Origin: an uncultured Clostridia bacterium
Lineage (GTDB): Bacteria > Bacillota > Clostridia > Oscillospirales > CAG-272
Length of the DNA stretch: 7,097 nucleotides
Direction: 5' to 3'
NCBI GenBank assembly: GCA_947367285.1
Contig: CANBDB010000077.1
Location: 1-7,097, forward strand
Made by a program: the position numbers and the translations under genes. Every line of letters begins with the position of its first letter. Positions within the stretch are counted from its first letter, which is position 1. Below are positions 1 through 6,365 of the stretch, in pieces. A model generated the notes under the pieces. It was not told the origin of the DNA. It did not search any database and saw nothing but the letters and a program-made list of their open reading frames with translations.

Positions 1-1
1 G

Positions 2-9
2 TATATTTG
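2..9 (+). promoter_or_regulatory. Bacteroidota-type -7 promoter box for the AraC gene
   Basis: TATATTTG matches the TAnnTTTG -7 element used by the primary sigma factor of Bacteroidota. The matching -33 TTTG element would lie left of the window, so only half of the promoter can be seen. The 63 bases that follow form an A/T-rich leader without an AGGAG-type site, which is usual for Bacteroidota genes, and lead to the ATG at 73. Confidence 0.6.
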
Positions 10-72
10 TATAACTATAAAAGTGTAGAAAAGAGAGAAAAAACTGAATAATATAACCTAAAATTAAATAAT

Positions 73-942
73 ATGTCAAATCAGTGTCCGGCAACTTGTC
101 ATTCCTATACCCTCGAACCCGAAGCTGGCTTCTCGCTCATCACGCTCAAGGCAGGTGAAAAGAGAATTGTCGAACGAGGTGACTACAACTCCCTTCTCTT
201 CCTCACATCTGGAAATTTCGAGATCTCATCGGAGGAGCGAAAGGAGTATACCGTGCGCGAAGGCCACTTTGTATTCTGCTTCCGCGCCTTCCAGTATGAG
301 ATTACAGCATTAACAGATGTTGATATCATTCGTGCGCACTTCATTACCGCAGGTGCTACTTGCGATATGATTCCGTTCAATAGCATCGCGGGCAAGATCA
401 AAAAGATAAACTACAAATTTACCCAGGTGGCGATGAACGAGCCTATGAACATACTGCTCTCATCAATCAGGATGTACCTGGATAACAATATGAAGTGCAA
501 CCACTTGCAGCGTGCAAAGATTCAGGAGATGTTCATCATCTTCAAGTTCTTCTATACACCTCAAATTCAGCTACGCACATTCTTCAACCTCTTCGACCGC
601 AACCAGTCGTTCGTATCGCTTGTTCGCAACAACGCACCACGCGTGAAGACGGTCGAGGAGTTGGCCGATATCTGTGGTTTCAGCATTCAGCACTTCAACA
701 ATATGTTCAAACAGGAGTTCCACGACACACCATATAGCTGGATGCAGAAGCAGAGAATCGTGGAGATTGAGCGCCTCTTGACCGAGACAAACGTACCATT
801 GAAGTCTATTATCAAGATGTATGGCTTCACCAACCACGGTCACTTCGCGCTATTCTGCCGTAAGTATCTCGACAGAACGCCTCTCAAGATTCGTAAGGAG
901 GCTCGTGCTAAACGAGAGGCTCAGAGTCAGGAGGAGGAGTAA
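73..942 (+). CDS. AraC-family transcriptional regulator
   Basis: A 289-residue DNA-binding regulator, complete in the window. Residues about 30-95 look like the small beta-barrel (cupin-like) sensing domain seen in AraC proteins, with the run RGDYNSLLFLTSGNFEI. The C-terminal third (about 190-275) is the double helix-turn-helix: first unit TVEELADICGFSIQHFNNMF (193-212), second unit around LKSIIKMYGFTNHGHF (243-258), closing with the typical YLDRTP. The tail (276-289) is charged and low in complexity. The length is normal for the family. The start at 73 is supported by the upstream -7 box and the A-rich leader. The effector and target genes cannot be read from the sequence. The neighbouring LytTR regulator is convergent and so is not in the same operon. 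The family call is firm; the role is unknown. Confidence 0.9.
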   Translation: MSNQCPATCHSYTLEPEAGFSLITLKAGEKRIVERGDYNSLLFLTSGNFEISSEERKEYTVREGHFVFCFRAFQYEITALTDVDIIRAHFITAGATCDMIPFNSIAGKIKKINYKFTQVAMNEPMNILLSSIRMYLDNNMKCNHLQRAKIQEMFIIFKFFYTPQIQLRTFFNLFDRNQSFVSLVRNNAPRVKTVEELADICGFSIQHFNNMFKQEFHDTPYSWMQKQRIVEIERLLTETNVPLKSIIKMYGFTNHGHFALFCRKYLDRTPLKIRKEARAKREAQSQEEE

Positions 943-959
943 GTCCACCTATATAAACA

Positions 960-1001
960 ATATTGAGGGTGTCCACATATACTGTAGGACACCCTCAATA
1001 T
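960..1001. terminator. Perfect 15-bp inverted repeat, shared bidirectional terminator candidate
   Basis: Bases 960-974 (ATATTGAGGGTGTCC) pair perfectly with 987-1001 around a 12-base loop. The repeat lies between the 3' ends of the convergent AraC gene (ends 942) and LytTR gene (ends 1017). The sequence beyond the stem is T-rich on the minus strand but has no clean T-run on the plus strand. A stem of this length with a weak T-tract is common in Bacteroidota terminators. A regulator-binding palindrome is less likely at this position. Confidence 0.75.
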
Positions 1002-1016
1002 GTTATAAAAGAGAGT

Positions 1017-1988
1017 CTACGACTCTGAACCATCAGCCACCGACACCCCATCCTTTGGCTGAGGCGTAGAGGTATTCAACGAGGAGAGCAACGCTTGGTA
1101 GTAACTCTTCGACACGGGAATAGGACTTACCTGCTCGTCGTCGAGGGTCAGGAAGTGCATACGCCTATTCTCGCCCATAACACGTATCTTATTGATATTG
1201 ACGATAAAGGAGCGATGACAACGCACCATACAGGTTCCCTCCAAACTACGCTCAACACTTCGAGTACGACAGCGCAGCATATAGGAGTGCATCTTCTCGT
1301 TATGCTTATAATATATAGTGATATAGTTATCCTCTGACTCAAGATAGTAGAGTGCATCTACATTAACCGTAAGACGTAACACCCCACTATTATCGTAGAA
1401 GTTTATCATCTTAGGCGCACTCTCCTTCTTGTTATCTACACCACCAATCTTTGCTACAATAAGTTCATTACGTTTCTCCATCTCTAATAATCGATACTCC
1501 TCGCTGAGTCGCTGAAACTGATATGAGATCGCATCATACTCCTCGCACTTAGCCTTATAGGCTGCATAGAATGAGACAAAAACATTAGGAAGTAGAAGTA
1601 TGCACGTTACACACATAAGCGCGCGAGTGGCCAACAAGGGGGTTGAAACACCCTCAAGGGGGAAGAAATTAATGGTAATTAATGTGTATATCAGCGATAT
1701 GATTAGGCTTTCACTCATTATCCACCAAAGATAATTCACCACGGTAAGCTCCACTCTATCCTGCAACGAGTACATCAGCGACCTACTAAGAATCAACACG
1801 ACGATAGCAGCGATATAGAAGAGCAGCGTAAAGGAGAAATTTAGCACCTCATCCAAACTGAACCAAACAGCCAAAGAGAGTGGCTTATACAGCACCATAT
1901 AGAGCGACGAAAATGCTACAATTAGTGCAATAAGAGCAGAGATATATCGGCGTGATATAAGATATTTTGGTATTTCTCGTTGCTTCAT
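1017..1988 (-). CDS. Membrane-anchored LytTR-domain transcriptional regulator
   Basis: A 323-residue protein with four predicted membrane helices at about 14-34, 51-69, 84-106 and 119-143, then a charged, probably coiled-coil linker (145-178), then a LytTR DNA-binding domain (about 194-303). LytTR hallmarks are visible: ALYYLESEDNYITIYY (212-227) and MVRCHRSFIVNINKI (254-268), with a final strand VSPIPVSKSYYQALLSSL. There is no receiver domain with a phosphorylatable aspartate, so this is not a classical response regulator; signals probably enter through the membrane part or a partner protein. Membrane-bound LytTR proteins of this kind are known in Bacteroidota. The ATG at 1988 follows GGAG closely, and a TAnnTTTG box lies upstream. 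The final 20 residues are polar and probably disordered. The ligand and target are unknown. Confidence 0.88.
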   Translation of the reverse strand: MKQREIPKYLISRRYISALIALIVAFSSLYMVLYKPLSLAVWFSLDEVLNFSFTLLFYIAAIVVLILSRSLMYSLQDRVELTVVNYLWWIMSESLIISLIYTLITINFFPLEGVSTPLLATRALMCVTCILLLPNVFVSFYAAYKAKCEEYDAISYQFQRLSEEYRLLEMEKRNELIVAKIGGVDNKKESAPKMINFYDNSGVLRLTVNVDALYYLESEDNYITIYYKHNEKMHSYMLRCRTRSVERSLEGTCMVRCHRSFIVNINKIRVMGENRRMHFLTLDDEQVSPIPVSKSYYQALLSSLNTSTPQPKDGVSVADGSES

Positions 1989-2017
1989 TTCTCCAGTTTT
2001 TTAATCGATTTTGGCTA

Positions 2018-2051
2018 CAAATATACTACAATTCCTATTGATTTTCGCAAA
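2018..2051 (-). promoter_or_regulatory. Bacteroidota-type promoter of the LytTR gene
   Basis: On the minus strand, TTTG (2048-2051) is followed after 22 bases by TATATTTG (2018-2025), a match to the -33 TTTG / -7 TAnnTTTG promoter of Bacteroidota, though the spacer is slightly long. The ATG of the LytTR gene lies 29 bases downstream of the -7 box. The fit is best for the -7 box; the -33 box is a four-base match and is weaker evidence. Confidence 0.65.
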
Positions 2052-2066
2052 TTTTGGTGATATAAT
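2038..2066 (+). promoter_or_regulatory. Sigma-70/sigma-A type promoter of the GH2 gene
   Basis: TTGATT (2038-2043), a 17-base spacer, and TATAAT (2061-2066) form a near-consensus housekeeping promoter. The GH2 start codon lies 36 bases downstream. The promoter overlaps the opposite-facing promoter of the LytTR gene. If the two halves of the window are an artificial join, the -35 hexamer may lie on the wrong side of it. Confidence 0.6.
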
Positions 2067-2091
2067 TTTATTAGTACAAAATCTTTTTTAG

Positions 2092-2096
2092 AGGAG
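2092..2096 (+). promoter_or_regulatory. Strong Shine-Dalgarno site of the GH2 gene
   Basis: AGGAG within AGAGGAGATTGTT, six bases before the ATG at 2103. It fixes that start and is typical of Firmicutes, in contrast to the SD-less leader of the AraC gene. Confidence 0.8.
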
Positions 2097-2102
2097 ATTG
2101 TT

Positions 2103-4472
2103 ATGAGTAGAATTTATATCAACGATTCTTGGTTATTTTCCGAGACATTTAAGGAAAAGTACATTGAAGGAAATGTCGACAAGTCTATGTCCGAAGTGCG
2201 ACTTCCGCACACGACCCGTGAGCTTCCCTACAACTATTTTTCTGAGGAAGAGTATCAATGTGTTTCAGCTTACCGCAGGGTAATTGTTGCTCCCACTGAG
2301 TGGCGCAACAAGCGAATTCTCCTTACGTTTGAAGGTGCGGCTCACTATGCCGAGGTCTTTTTGAACGGTGAAAAGATCGGTGAACACTACTCCGGATACA
2401 CCGCGTTCACTCTTGATCTTACGGGTAAATTGAATATTGGCGAAGAAAATATTCTTCTCGTGAAGCTTGATTCGAGAGAAAATCTTGATATTCCTCCATT
2501 TGGAAACGTAATAGACTACATGACGTACAGTGGTCTTTATCGCGACGTATACATTGACGTTAAGGAACAAATTTATATTTCGGACGTCTTTGCAAAGCCT
2601 GAGTTTACAGGAAAGATCGTTTGCGACGTAAGTATTGCGGGAGAAATCTCCGCCGATCTTATGATCAGACAAACCGCCATTCTTGGAGACGAAGAAACAG
2701 TGCTCGTGCAAAAAGGACTCTACTCAAATATCCTCACACTTAACGGATTTGTTAAAAACGTTAAGTTTTGGATGCTCGATGCTCCCGTTCTCTACACTCT
2801 TAAAACTGAGATTTATAAAAACGGAAAGCTCCTTGACATTCACAACGTAAAAATAGGCTTCCGCAAGGTCGAGTTCAAGCCCGACGGATTTTATCTCAAC
2901 GGCAGAAAGATAAGAATTAGAGGTCTCAACCGTCATCAGAGTTATCCCTACGTTGGCTACGCTATGCCCGAGTCGATGCAAAAGCTAGACGCGGACATCC
3001 TCAAAAATGAGCTTGGTCTTAATGCAGTTAGAACCTCGCATTATCCTCAATCACAATACTTTATTGACCGCTGCGATGAAATTGGACTTCTTGTCTTTAC
3101 TGAAATCCCCGGTTGGCAACATATTGGCGGTGAGGCGTGGCAGGATCAAGCGGTTAGAAATGTAGAAGAAATGATCCTTCAGTATAGAAATCACCCTTCA
3201 ATCGTCCTTTGGGGCGTTAGAATCAACGAATCCCCCGACAACGAGGCTCTATATACTCGCACTAACGAGCTCGCTCACAAGCTTGACCCGACAAGAGTAA
3301 CCGGTGGTGTTAGAAACTTCAAGAAGAGTCAGCTTCTTGAGGACGTATACACATATAATGACTTTATTCACGACGGAGTTAACCCAGGCTGCGAGCCCAA
3401 GGAAAAGGTGACCTCCGACAAAACGAAGCCCTACCTTATCACCGAAAACAACGGCCACATGTTCCCTACCAAGAGCTTTGACTGTGAGGAACACCGCCTT
3501 GCTCATGCGCTCCGACATGCTACCGTTCTTGACGCGGTAGCATCTCACGAGGATATTTCAGGTAGTTTTTCTTGGTGTGCATTCGACTACAACACTCACA
3601 AGGACTTTGGAAGCGGCGATAGAATTTGCTATCACGGCGTGATGGACATGTTCCGCAATCCCAAAATGGCGGCATCAGTCTACTCCTCACAGCAAAAGGA
3701 CACCCCCGTACTTGAGATAAGCTCATCAATGGATATTGGAGAACATCCCGCAAGTGTTAAGGGCAAGGTTTGGATATTCACTAATGCCGATAGTGTAAAT
3801 ATGTATAAAAATGACGTGTTCATCAAGGAATACAAGCCCGACGGAACGCATTTTGCAAATATGGAATGCCCACCCATTCTGATTGACGATTATATTGGAA
3901 ATCTCCTAGAAACAAAAGAGGGATTCTCAAAGAAAAAATCGCGCGACGTTGCCGCGGCTCTCAACTATATCGGTCTTAATGGATATGGCAAAATTACAAA
4001 GAAGTTCGCTCCTCACGCGCTCAGATGCATAGTTAAGCATCATCTTAGCATCAATAAAATAGTTGATCTCTACACCAAGTATATCGGTGACTGGGGCGCG
4101 GCAAGCAGGGTTTACCGCTTTGATGCTATAAAGCACGGACAGGTCGTTAAGACCGTCGTTAAGCAGGCAATGGACGAGCTACAGCTTGAAATTAACTGCT
4201 CCGCTACAACTCTTTGTGAAAAGAACAGCTATGACGTTGCTTCAATTAGAATTCGCGCAGTTGATGAAAATAGAAATCTTCTTCCCTACTGCTCCGAACC
4301 CTTGAGAATAAAAACAAAGGGCCCCATCAAAGTGATAGGACCTGAGATGACGAGCCTCCGCGGTGGTTCTGCAGGATTTTACGTAAAATCCACCGGCGAA
4401 AAAGGTACGGCTACAGTTGTTATTTCAACACCTCAACTTAAAGATATTAAACTTGAATTTGAAGTTATTTAA
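2103..4472 (+). CDS. Glycoside hydrolase family 2 enzyme (beta-galactosidase/beta-glucuronidase-like)
   Basis: A 789-residue retaining glycosidase acting on terminal beta-linked sugars. The N-terminal jelly-roll sugar-binding domain (about 40-155) has FEGAAHYAEVFLNGEKIG and YSGLYRDVYI. An immunoglobulin-like domain (about 157-256) follows. The TIM barrel (about 258-530) opens with FYLNGRKIRIRGLNRHQS and carries NAVRTSHYP (307-315). The acid/base is E376 in HPSIVLWGVRINES, and the nucleophile is probably E448 in PYLITENNGH. The aromatic segment FSWCAFDYNTHKDFG (489-503) is typical of this branch. About 540-789 holds beta-rich C-terminal domains. No signal peptide is seen, so it should act in the cytoplasm on imported oligosaccharides. 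It stands alone, with its own promoter and terminator and no transporter or regulator of matching lineage in view. GH2 is firm; the substrate (galactoside, glucuronide, mannoside or other) is not determined. Confidence 0.92.
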   Translation: MSRIYINDSWLFSETFKEKYIEGNVDKSMSEVRLPHTTRELPYNYFSEEEYQCVSAYRRVIVAPTEWRNKRILLTFEGAAHYAEVFLNGEKIGEHYSGYTAFTLDLTGKLNIGEENILLVKLDSRENLDIPPFGNVIDYMTYSGLYRDVYIDVKEQIYISDVFAKPEFTGKIVCDVSIAGEISADLMIRQTAILGDEETVLVQKGLYSNILTLNGFVKNVKFWMLDAPVLYTLKTEIYKNGKLLDIHNVKIGFRKVEFKPDGFYLNGRKIRIRGLNRHQSYPYVGYAMPESMQKLDADILKNELGLNAVRTSHYPQSQYFIDRCDEIGLLVFTEIPGWQHIGGEAWQDQAVRNVEEMILQYRNHPSIVLWGVRINESPDNEALYTRTNELAHKLDPTRVTGGVRNFKKSQLLEDVYTYNDFIHDGVNPGCEPKEKVTSDKTKPYLITENNGHMFPTKSFDCEEHRLAHALRHATVLDAVASHEDISGSFSWCAFDYNTHKDFGSGDRICYHGVMDMFRNPKMAASVYSSQQKDTPVLEISSSMDIGEHPASVKGKVWIFTNADSVNMYKNDVFIKEYKPDGTHFANMECPPILIDDYIGNLLETKEGFSKKKSRDVAAALNYIGLNGYGKITKKFAPHALRCIVKHHLSINKIVDLYTKYIGDWGAASRVYRFDAIKHGQVVKTVVKQAMDELQLEINCSATTLCEKNSYDVASIRIRAVDENRNLLPYCSEPLRIKTKGPIKVIGPEMTSLRGGSAGFYVKSTGEKGTATVVISTPQLKDIKLEFEVI

Positions 4473-4492
4473 TGATTATATTTGACTAGGAT

Positions 4493-4546
4493 GGGGCTCT
4501 CCTCATCCGTCAGTCATTGCCTGACACCTTCCCCGCTGGGGAAGGC
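4493..4546. repeat. REP-like palindromic intergenic element (two hairpins)
   Basis: Two small hairpins sit side by side: GTCAG (4509-4513) pairs with CTGAC (4521-4525), and CCTTCCCC (4527-4534) pairs with GGGGAAGG (4538-4545) around a three-base loop. The pattern CTCATCCGTCA, then TGACACCTTCCCC, then GGGGAAGGC resembles, from memory, a dispersed intergenic repeat of gut Clostridia. Only one copy is in the window, so its repeat nature cannot be shown here. It could also serve as an extra terminator or mRNA 3'-end stabiliser for the GH2 gene. Confidence 0.55.
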
Positions 4547-4551
4547 ATAAT

Positions 4552-4579
4552 AAAAATGCTCCCGATGGGAGCATTTTTT
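4552..4579. terminator. Bidirectional intrinsic terminator between GH2 and Ham1-like genes
   Basis: AAAAATGCTCCC (4552-4563) pairs perfectly with 4567-4578 around loop GAT. The stem is flanked by an A-run on one side and a T-run on the other, so it gives a rho-independent terminator in both directions. It ends the plus-strand GH2 transcript and the minus-strand operon. It overlaps the stop codon of the Ham1-like gene. Confidence 0.9.
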
Positions 4580-5216
4580 ATTTTAAACCGAGAGATTTTT
4601 TAAGAAATTCTATTACTCTTTGGCGGTATTGACCTATCATAATATCTTCACGTACGGGGTCATATTTATTGTTACCGCCGTCAACAAAATAATCCAATGT
4701 ATTTCTATTTATTGAAAGAGAGTTAAGTGGCCAACCTGCTTGTCTTTTAGGCGATGGAGTATCGACCATATAAAATGCGCTCGCCCGATTGCTCTCGCCC
4801 GTTTCCATAAAAGTGTGTATCTCACCTTGGTTGTACACTGCGATACCGTCCATGTAGTATGCAAGCACCTTTCCTCCAAGCTCGTGCACGAGTTCGGAGT
4901 AATACTTGATGCTTTCTTCGTCATTCATTCTCTCCCTGCCCTGCGGAGTTCTTATATTGAGTCCCGGTTGACGTGGATCGTCAAGTGACAAGCAATCAAA
5001 ATAAAGTCCAGAGTCATTACAAATTACGTGGTCAAAAAACTGTCCGTAATAGCGCGCTTTTATTTCCGCGTTTTCTACGGGTGTTTTTCCTGTTTCCTCG
5101 GGCTCGGTATGAATATTTAAGTCATTAAGAGTATAAAATTGAACGTCACAACCTGCTAAAAAGCCTTCAAATCTCGGAATTTTTGAGGAATTAGTAGTGC
5201 CAATAAGGATCTTCAT
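4578..5216 (-). CDS. Ham1/RdgB-like nucleoside triphosphate pyrophosphatase homologue, divergent C-terminus
   Basis: A 212-residue protein of the Ham1/ITPase fold, whose known members hydrolyse XTP, ITP and dITP to monophosphates and clean the nucleotide pool in the cytoplasm. The N-terminal half fits well: ILIGTTNSSKIPRF (3-16) matches the TGNxxK loop with K12; PEETGKTPVENAEIKARYY (39-57) matches the EETGxTxxENAxxKA helix; VICNDSGLYFDCL (64-76) matches ADDSGL, with N in place of the first aspartate and the likely catalytic D68 kept. The family's C-terminal GGFGYDPIF and SHRG base-recognition motifs are not recognisable; the region 155-212 differs (QAGWPLNSLSIN, then GGNNKYDPVRED). Substrate choice may therefore differ from RdgB. 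Its ATG overlaps the stop of the flavin reductase-like gene by one base (TAATG), so the two are probably translationally coupled; GAAGG precedes the start. Confidence 0.8.
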   Translation of the reverse strand: MKILIGTTNSSKIPRFEGFLAGCDVQFYTLNDLNIHTEPEETGKTPVENAEIKARYYGQFFDHVICNDSGLYFDCLSLDDPRQPGLNIRTPQGRERMNDEESIKYYSELVHELGGKVLAYYMDGIAVYNQGEIHTFMETGESNRASAFYMVDTPSPKRQAGWPLNSLSINRNTLDYFVDGGNNKYDPVREDIMIGQYRQRVIEFLKKSLGLK

Positions 5217-5773
5217 TATTTAACCTTCTTTCCCTCGCTGAACGCTTTGCCTGCGGCCTCTCCGAGACGCCAATAGGTATGCGTTGAGCTATCGTAACAA
5301 ATGGGATCGAGCTTCTTTGCGTCAATTTGTCCCTTTTCGTTGAGTATCTCCTCTTTTGCGCAAACGTTTACTATCTCGCCAATGCAAATATCATCCTCAT
5401 TAAATTTGAGGAGCTTGCATTCAACGGTCATTGGAAGCTCCGCAATTATAGGAGCATTGACAAAATTGCTCTTTGTATGATGGAAGCCCGCACGAGCAAA
5501 TTTGTCGGGCACATCATTTGCGGAAACGATCCCCACGTAGTCACATTCCGCAACCATTTCGGCAGTTGCAAAGCTGAGGGTAAACGCGCCCGTTTTCTTG
5601 ATATTTTCAGTGGTTTTATGCTCGTGAGCAAGGCATACCATAACTTGATTAGTATCATAAATACCGCCCCAAGCGGCATTCATAGCATTGGGCTTGCCTT
5701 CTTCGTCATAAGTACCGACGATAAGAACGGGCATTGGGTAAAGCCAGGATTTAGGTCCAAAATTCTTTCTCAT
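5216..5773 (-). CDS. Flavin reductase-like FMN-binding protein
   Basis: A 185-residue protein of the flavin reductase-like split-barrel family, which binds FMN and typically uses NAD(P)H to reduce flavin or another small acceptor. The family pattern is seen as LYPMPVLIVGTYDEEGKPNA (11-30), MNAAWGGIYDTNQVMVCL (31-48), the phosphate-region HKTTENIKKTGAFTLSFAT (52-70), and YVGIVSANDVPDKFARAGF (79-97). The open frame extends upstream to an ATG at 5902, but the start at 5773 is chosen: the family homology begins here, AGGAG (5781-5785) sits seven bases upstream, and a promoter lies in between. It is the first gene of a two-gene operon with the Ham1-like gene. The physiological acceptor is unknown; the pairing does not obviously explain either protein. 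Confidence 0.87.
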   Translation of the reverse strand: MRKNFGPKSWLYPMPVLIVGTYDEEGKPNAMNAAWGGIYDTNQVMVCLAHEHKTTENIKKTGAFTLSFATAEMVAECDYVGIVSANDVPDKFARAGFHHTKSNFVNAPIIAELPMTVECKLLKFNEDDICIGEIVNVCAKEEILNEKGQIDAKKLDPICYDSSTHTYWRLGEAAGKAFSEGKKVK

Positions 5774-5780
5774 AGGAATT

Positions 5781-5785
5781 CTCCT
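5781..5785 (-). promoter_or_regulatory. Shine-Dalgarno site deciding the flavin reductase start
   Basis: AGGAG on the minus strand, seven bases before the ATG at 5773. It supports a 185-residue protein over the 228-residue reading that begins at 5902. Confidence 0.85.
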
Positions 5786-5803
5786 TTTAAATTTATTGAA
5801 ATT

Positions 5804-5832
5804 ATTGTAACACTTTTTCACAAAAAAAGCAA
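5804..5832 (-). promoter_or_regulatory. Promoter of the flavin reductase / Ham1-like operon
   Basis: On the minus strand, TTGCTT (5827-5832), a 17-base spacer and TACAAT (5804-5809) form a plausible sigma-A promoter, 30 bases upstream of the start codon. Its -35 box lies six bases from that of the divergent YjbR promoter. Confidence 0.65.
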
Positions 5833-5838
5833 TACCAA

Positions 5839-5867
5839 TTGAAAATAAGTAGAATTTATGATATACT
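5839..5867 (+). promoter_or_regulatory. Promoter of the YjbR gene
   Basis: TTGAAA (5839-5844), a 17-base spacer and TATACT (5862-5867) give a good sigma-A promoter. The start codon follows at 5891, so the 5' leader is short. The ribosome site is AGGCGGTGA (5875-5883), about seven bases before the ATG. Confidence 0.7.
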
Positions 5868-5890
5868 TTATAAAAAGGCGGTGAGATTGG

Positions 5891-6265
5891 ATGAACAGGC
5901 ATGAATTTGCCTCATACATTGAGGATTTTTATGGGATTAAATATGATTGCCCTTTTGAGGACGAGCTTGACGCATGGTGTTTTCGCCATCCCGACAACAA
6001 GAAATGGTTTGCTCTCGTTATGAAAATTAAAAAGCGCAAGCTTGGTATTGAGTCGGACGAGTATATTGACGTAGTTAATATGAAATGTGCGCCCGAAATT
6101 ATGGACGACCTTTGGCACGAGATCGGTGTCTTCCCCGCCTACCATATGAACAAAAAGCATTGGCTTACACTCGCTCTTGACGGAACGTGTAGTGATGAAA
6201 CCTTACAATTTGTTGCTAATATCAGCTATGATTTAACAAGGAAAAAGATTAAGAAAAATAAATAA
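5891..6265 (+). CDS. MmcQ/YjbR family protein
   Basis: A 124-residue single-domain protein matching the MmcQ/YjbR family throughout. Visible markers are FRHPDNKKWFALVMKI (31-46), the VVNMKCAPE segment (61-69), the signature FPAYHMNKKHWLTLALDG (81-98), and a final helix ISYDLTRKK (111-119). The family has a CyaY/frataxin-like or double-wing DNA-binding-like fold, is widespread, and has no settled biochemical role; many databases label it DNA-binding on structural grounds alone. The length is normal. It is transcribed divergently from the flavin reductase operon through adjacent promoters and ends at its own terminator. The last residues are lysine-rich. Confidence 0.92.
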   Translation: MNRHEFASYIEDFYGIKYDCPFEDELDAWCFRHPDNKKWFALVMKIKKRKLGIESDEYIDVVNMKCAPEIMDDLWHEIGVFPAYHMNKKHWLTLALDGTCSDETLQFVANISYDLTRKKIKKNK

Positions 6266-6271
6266 CATAAC

Positions 6272-6310
6272 AATATTGCGCTCCTAAACTTAGGAGCGCA
6301 ATATTTATTT
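6272..6310 (+). terminator. Terminator of the YjbR gene
   Basis: AATATTGCGCTCCTAA (6272-6287) pairs perfectly with 6290-6305. The two-base spacer means the loop opens by a pair or more in practice. The stem is followed by TATTT-rich sequence. It starts seven bases after the YjbR stop codon. The stem is symmetrical, so it may also act weakly on the opposite strand. Confidence 0.85.
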
Positions 6311-6313
6311 CAT

Positions 6314-6347
6314 TAAAAAAGCCCCGCACTTCGAAAAGTGCGGGGCT
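6314..6347 (-). terminator. Intrinsic terminator of the collagen-like gene
   Basis: AGCCCCGCACTT (6320-6331) pairs perfectly with 6336-6347 around a CGAA loop. On the minus strand the GC-rich stem is followed by a six-T run (6315-6320). It lies 18 bases beyond the stop codon of the collagen-like gene and is a textbook rho-independent terminator for that direction. Confidence 0.92.
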
Positions 6348-6365
6348 GTAAGATTAAGCTAAAAA

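Noticed and set aside
821..1069. An 82-residue plus-strand open frame across the AraC 3' end
   Set aside because: It reads through the strong inverted repeat at 960-1001 and overlaps two well-supported genes.
2265..2711. A 148-residue minus-strand open frame inside the GH2 gene
   Set aside because: It is antisense to clear GH2 domain sequence and matches no family I recognise.
2103..4472. GH2 gene as part of a Bacteroidota polysaccharide utilisation locus with the adjacent regulators
   Set aside because: No SusC/SusD-like genes are present, the enzyme lacks a signal peptide, and its promoter and codon use differ from the regulators beside it.
5327..5842. A 171-residue plus-strand open frame
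   Set aside because: It is antisense to the flavin reductase-like gene, with no ribosome site or recognisable domain.
5774..5902. N-terminal extension of the flavin reductase-like protein to an ATG at 5902
   Set aside because: The extension would cross the promoter and the Shine-Dalgarno site, has no family similarity, and overlaps the start of the divergent YjbR gene.
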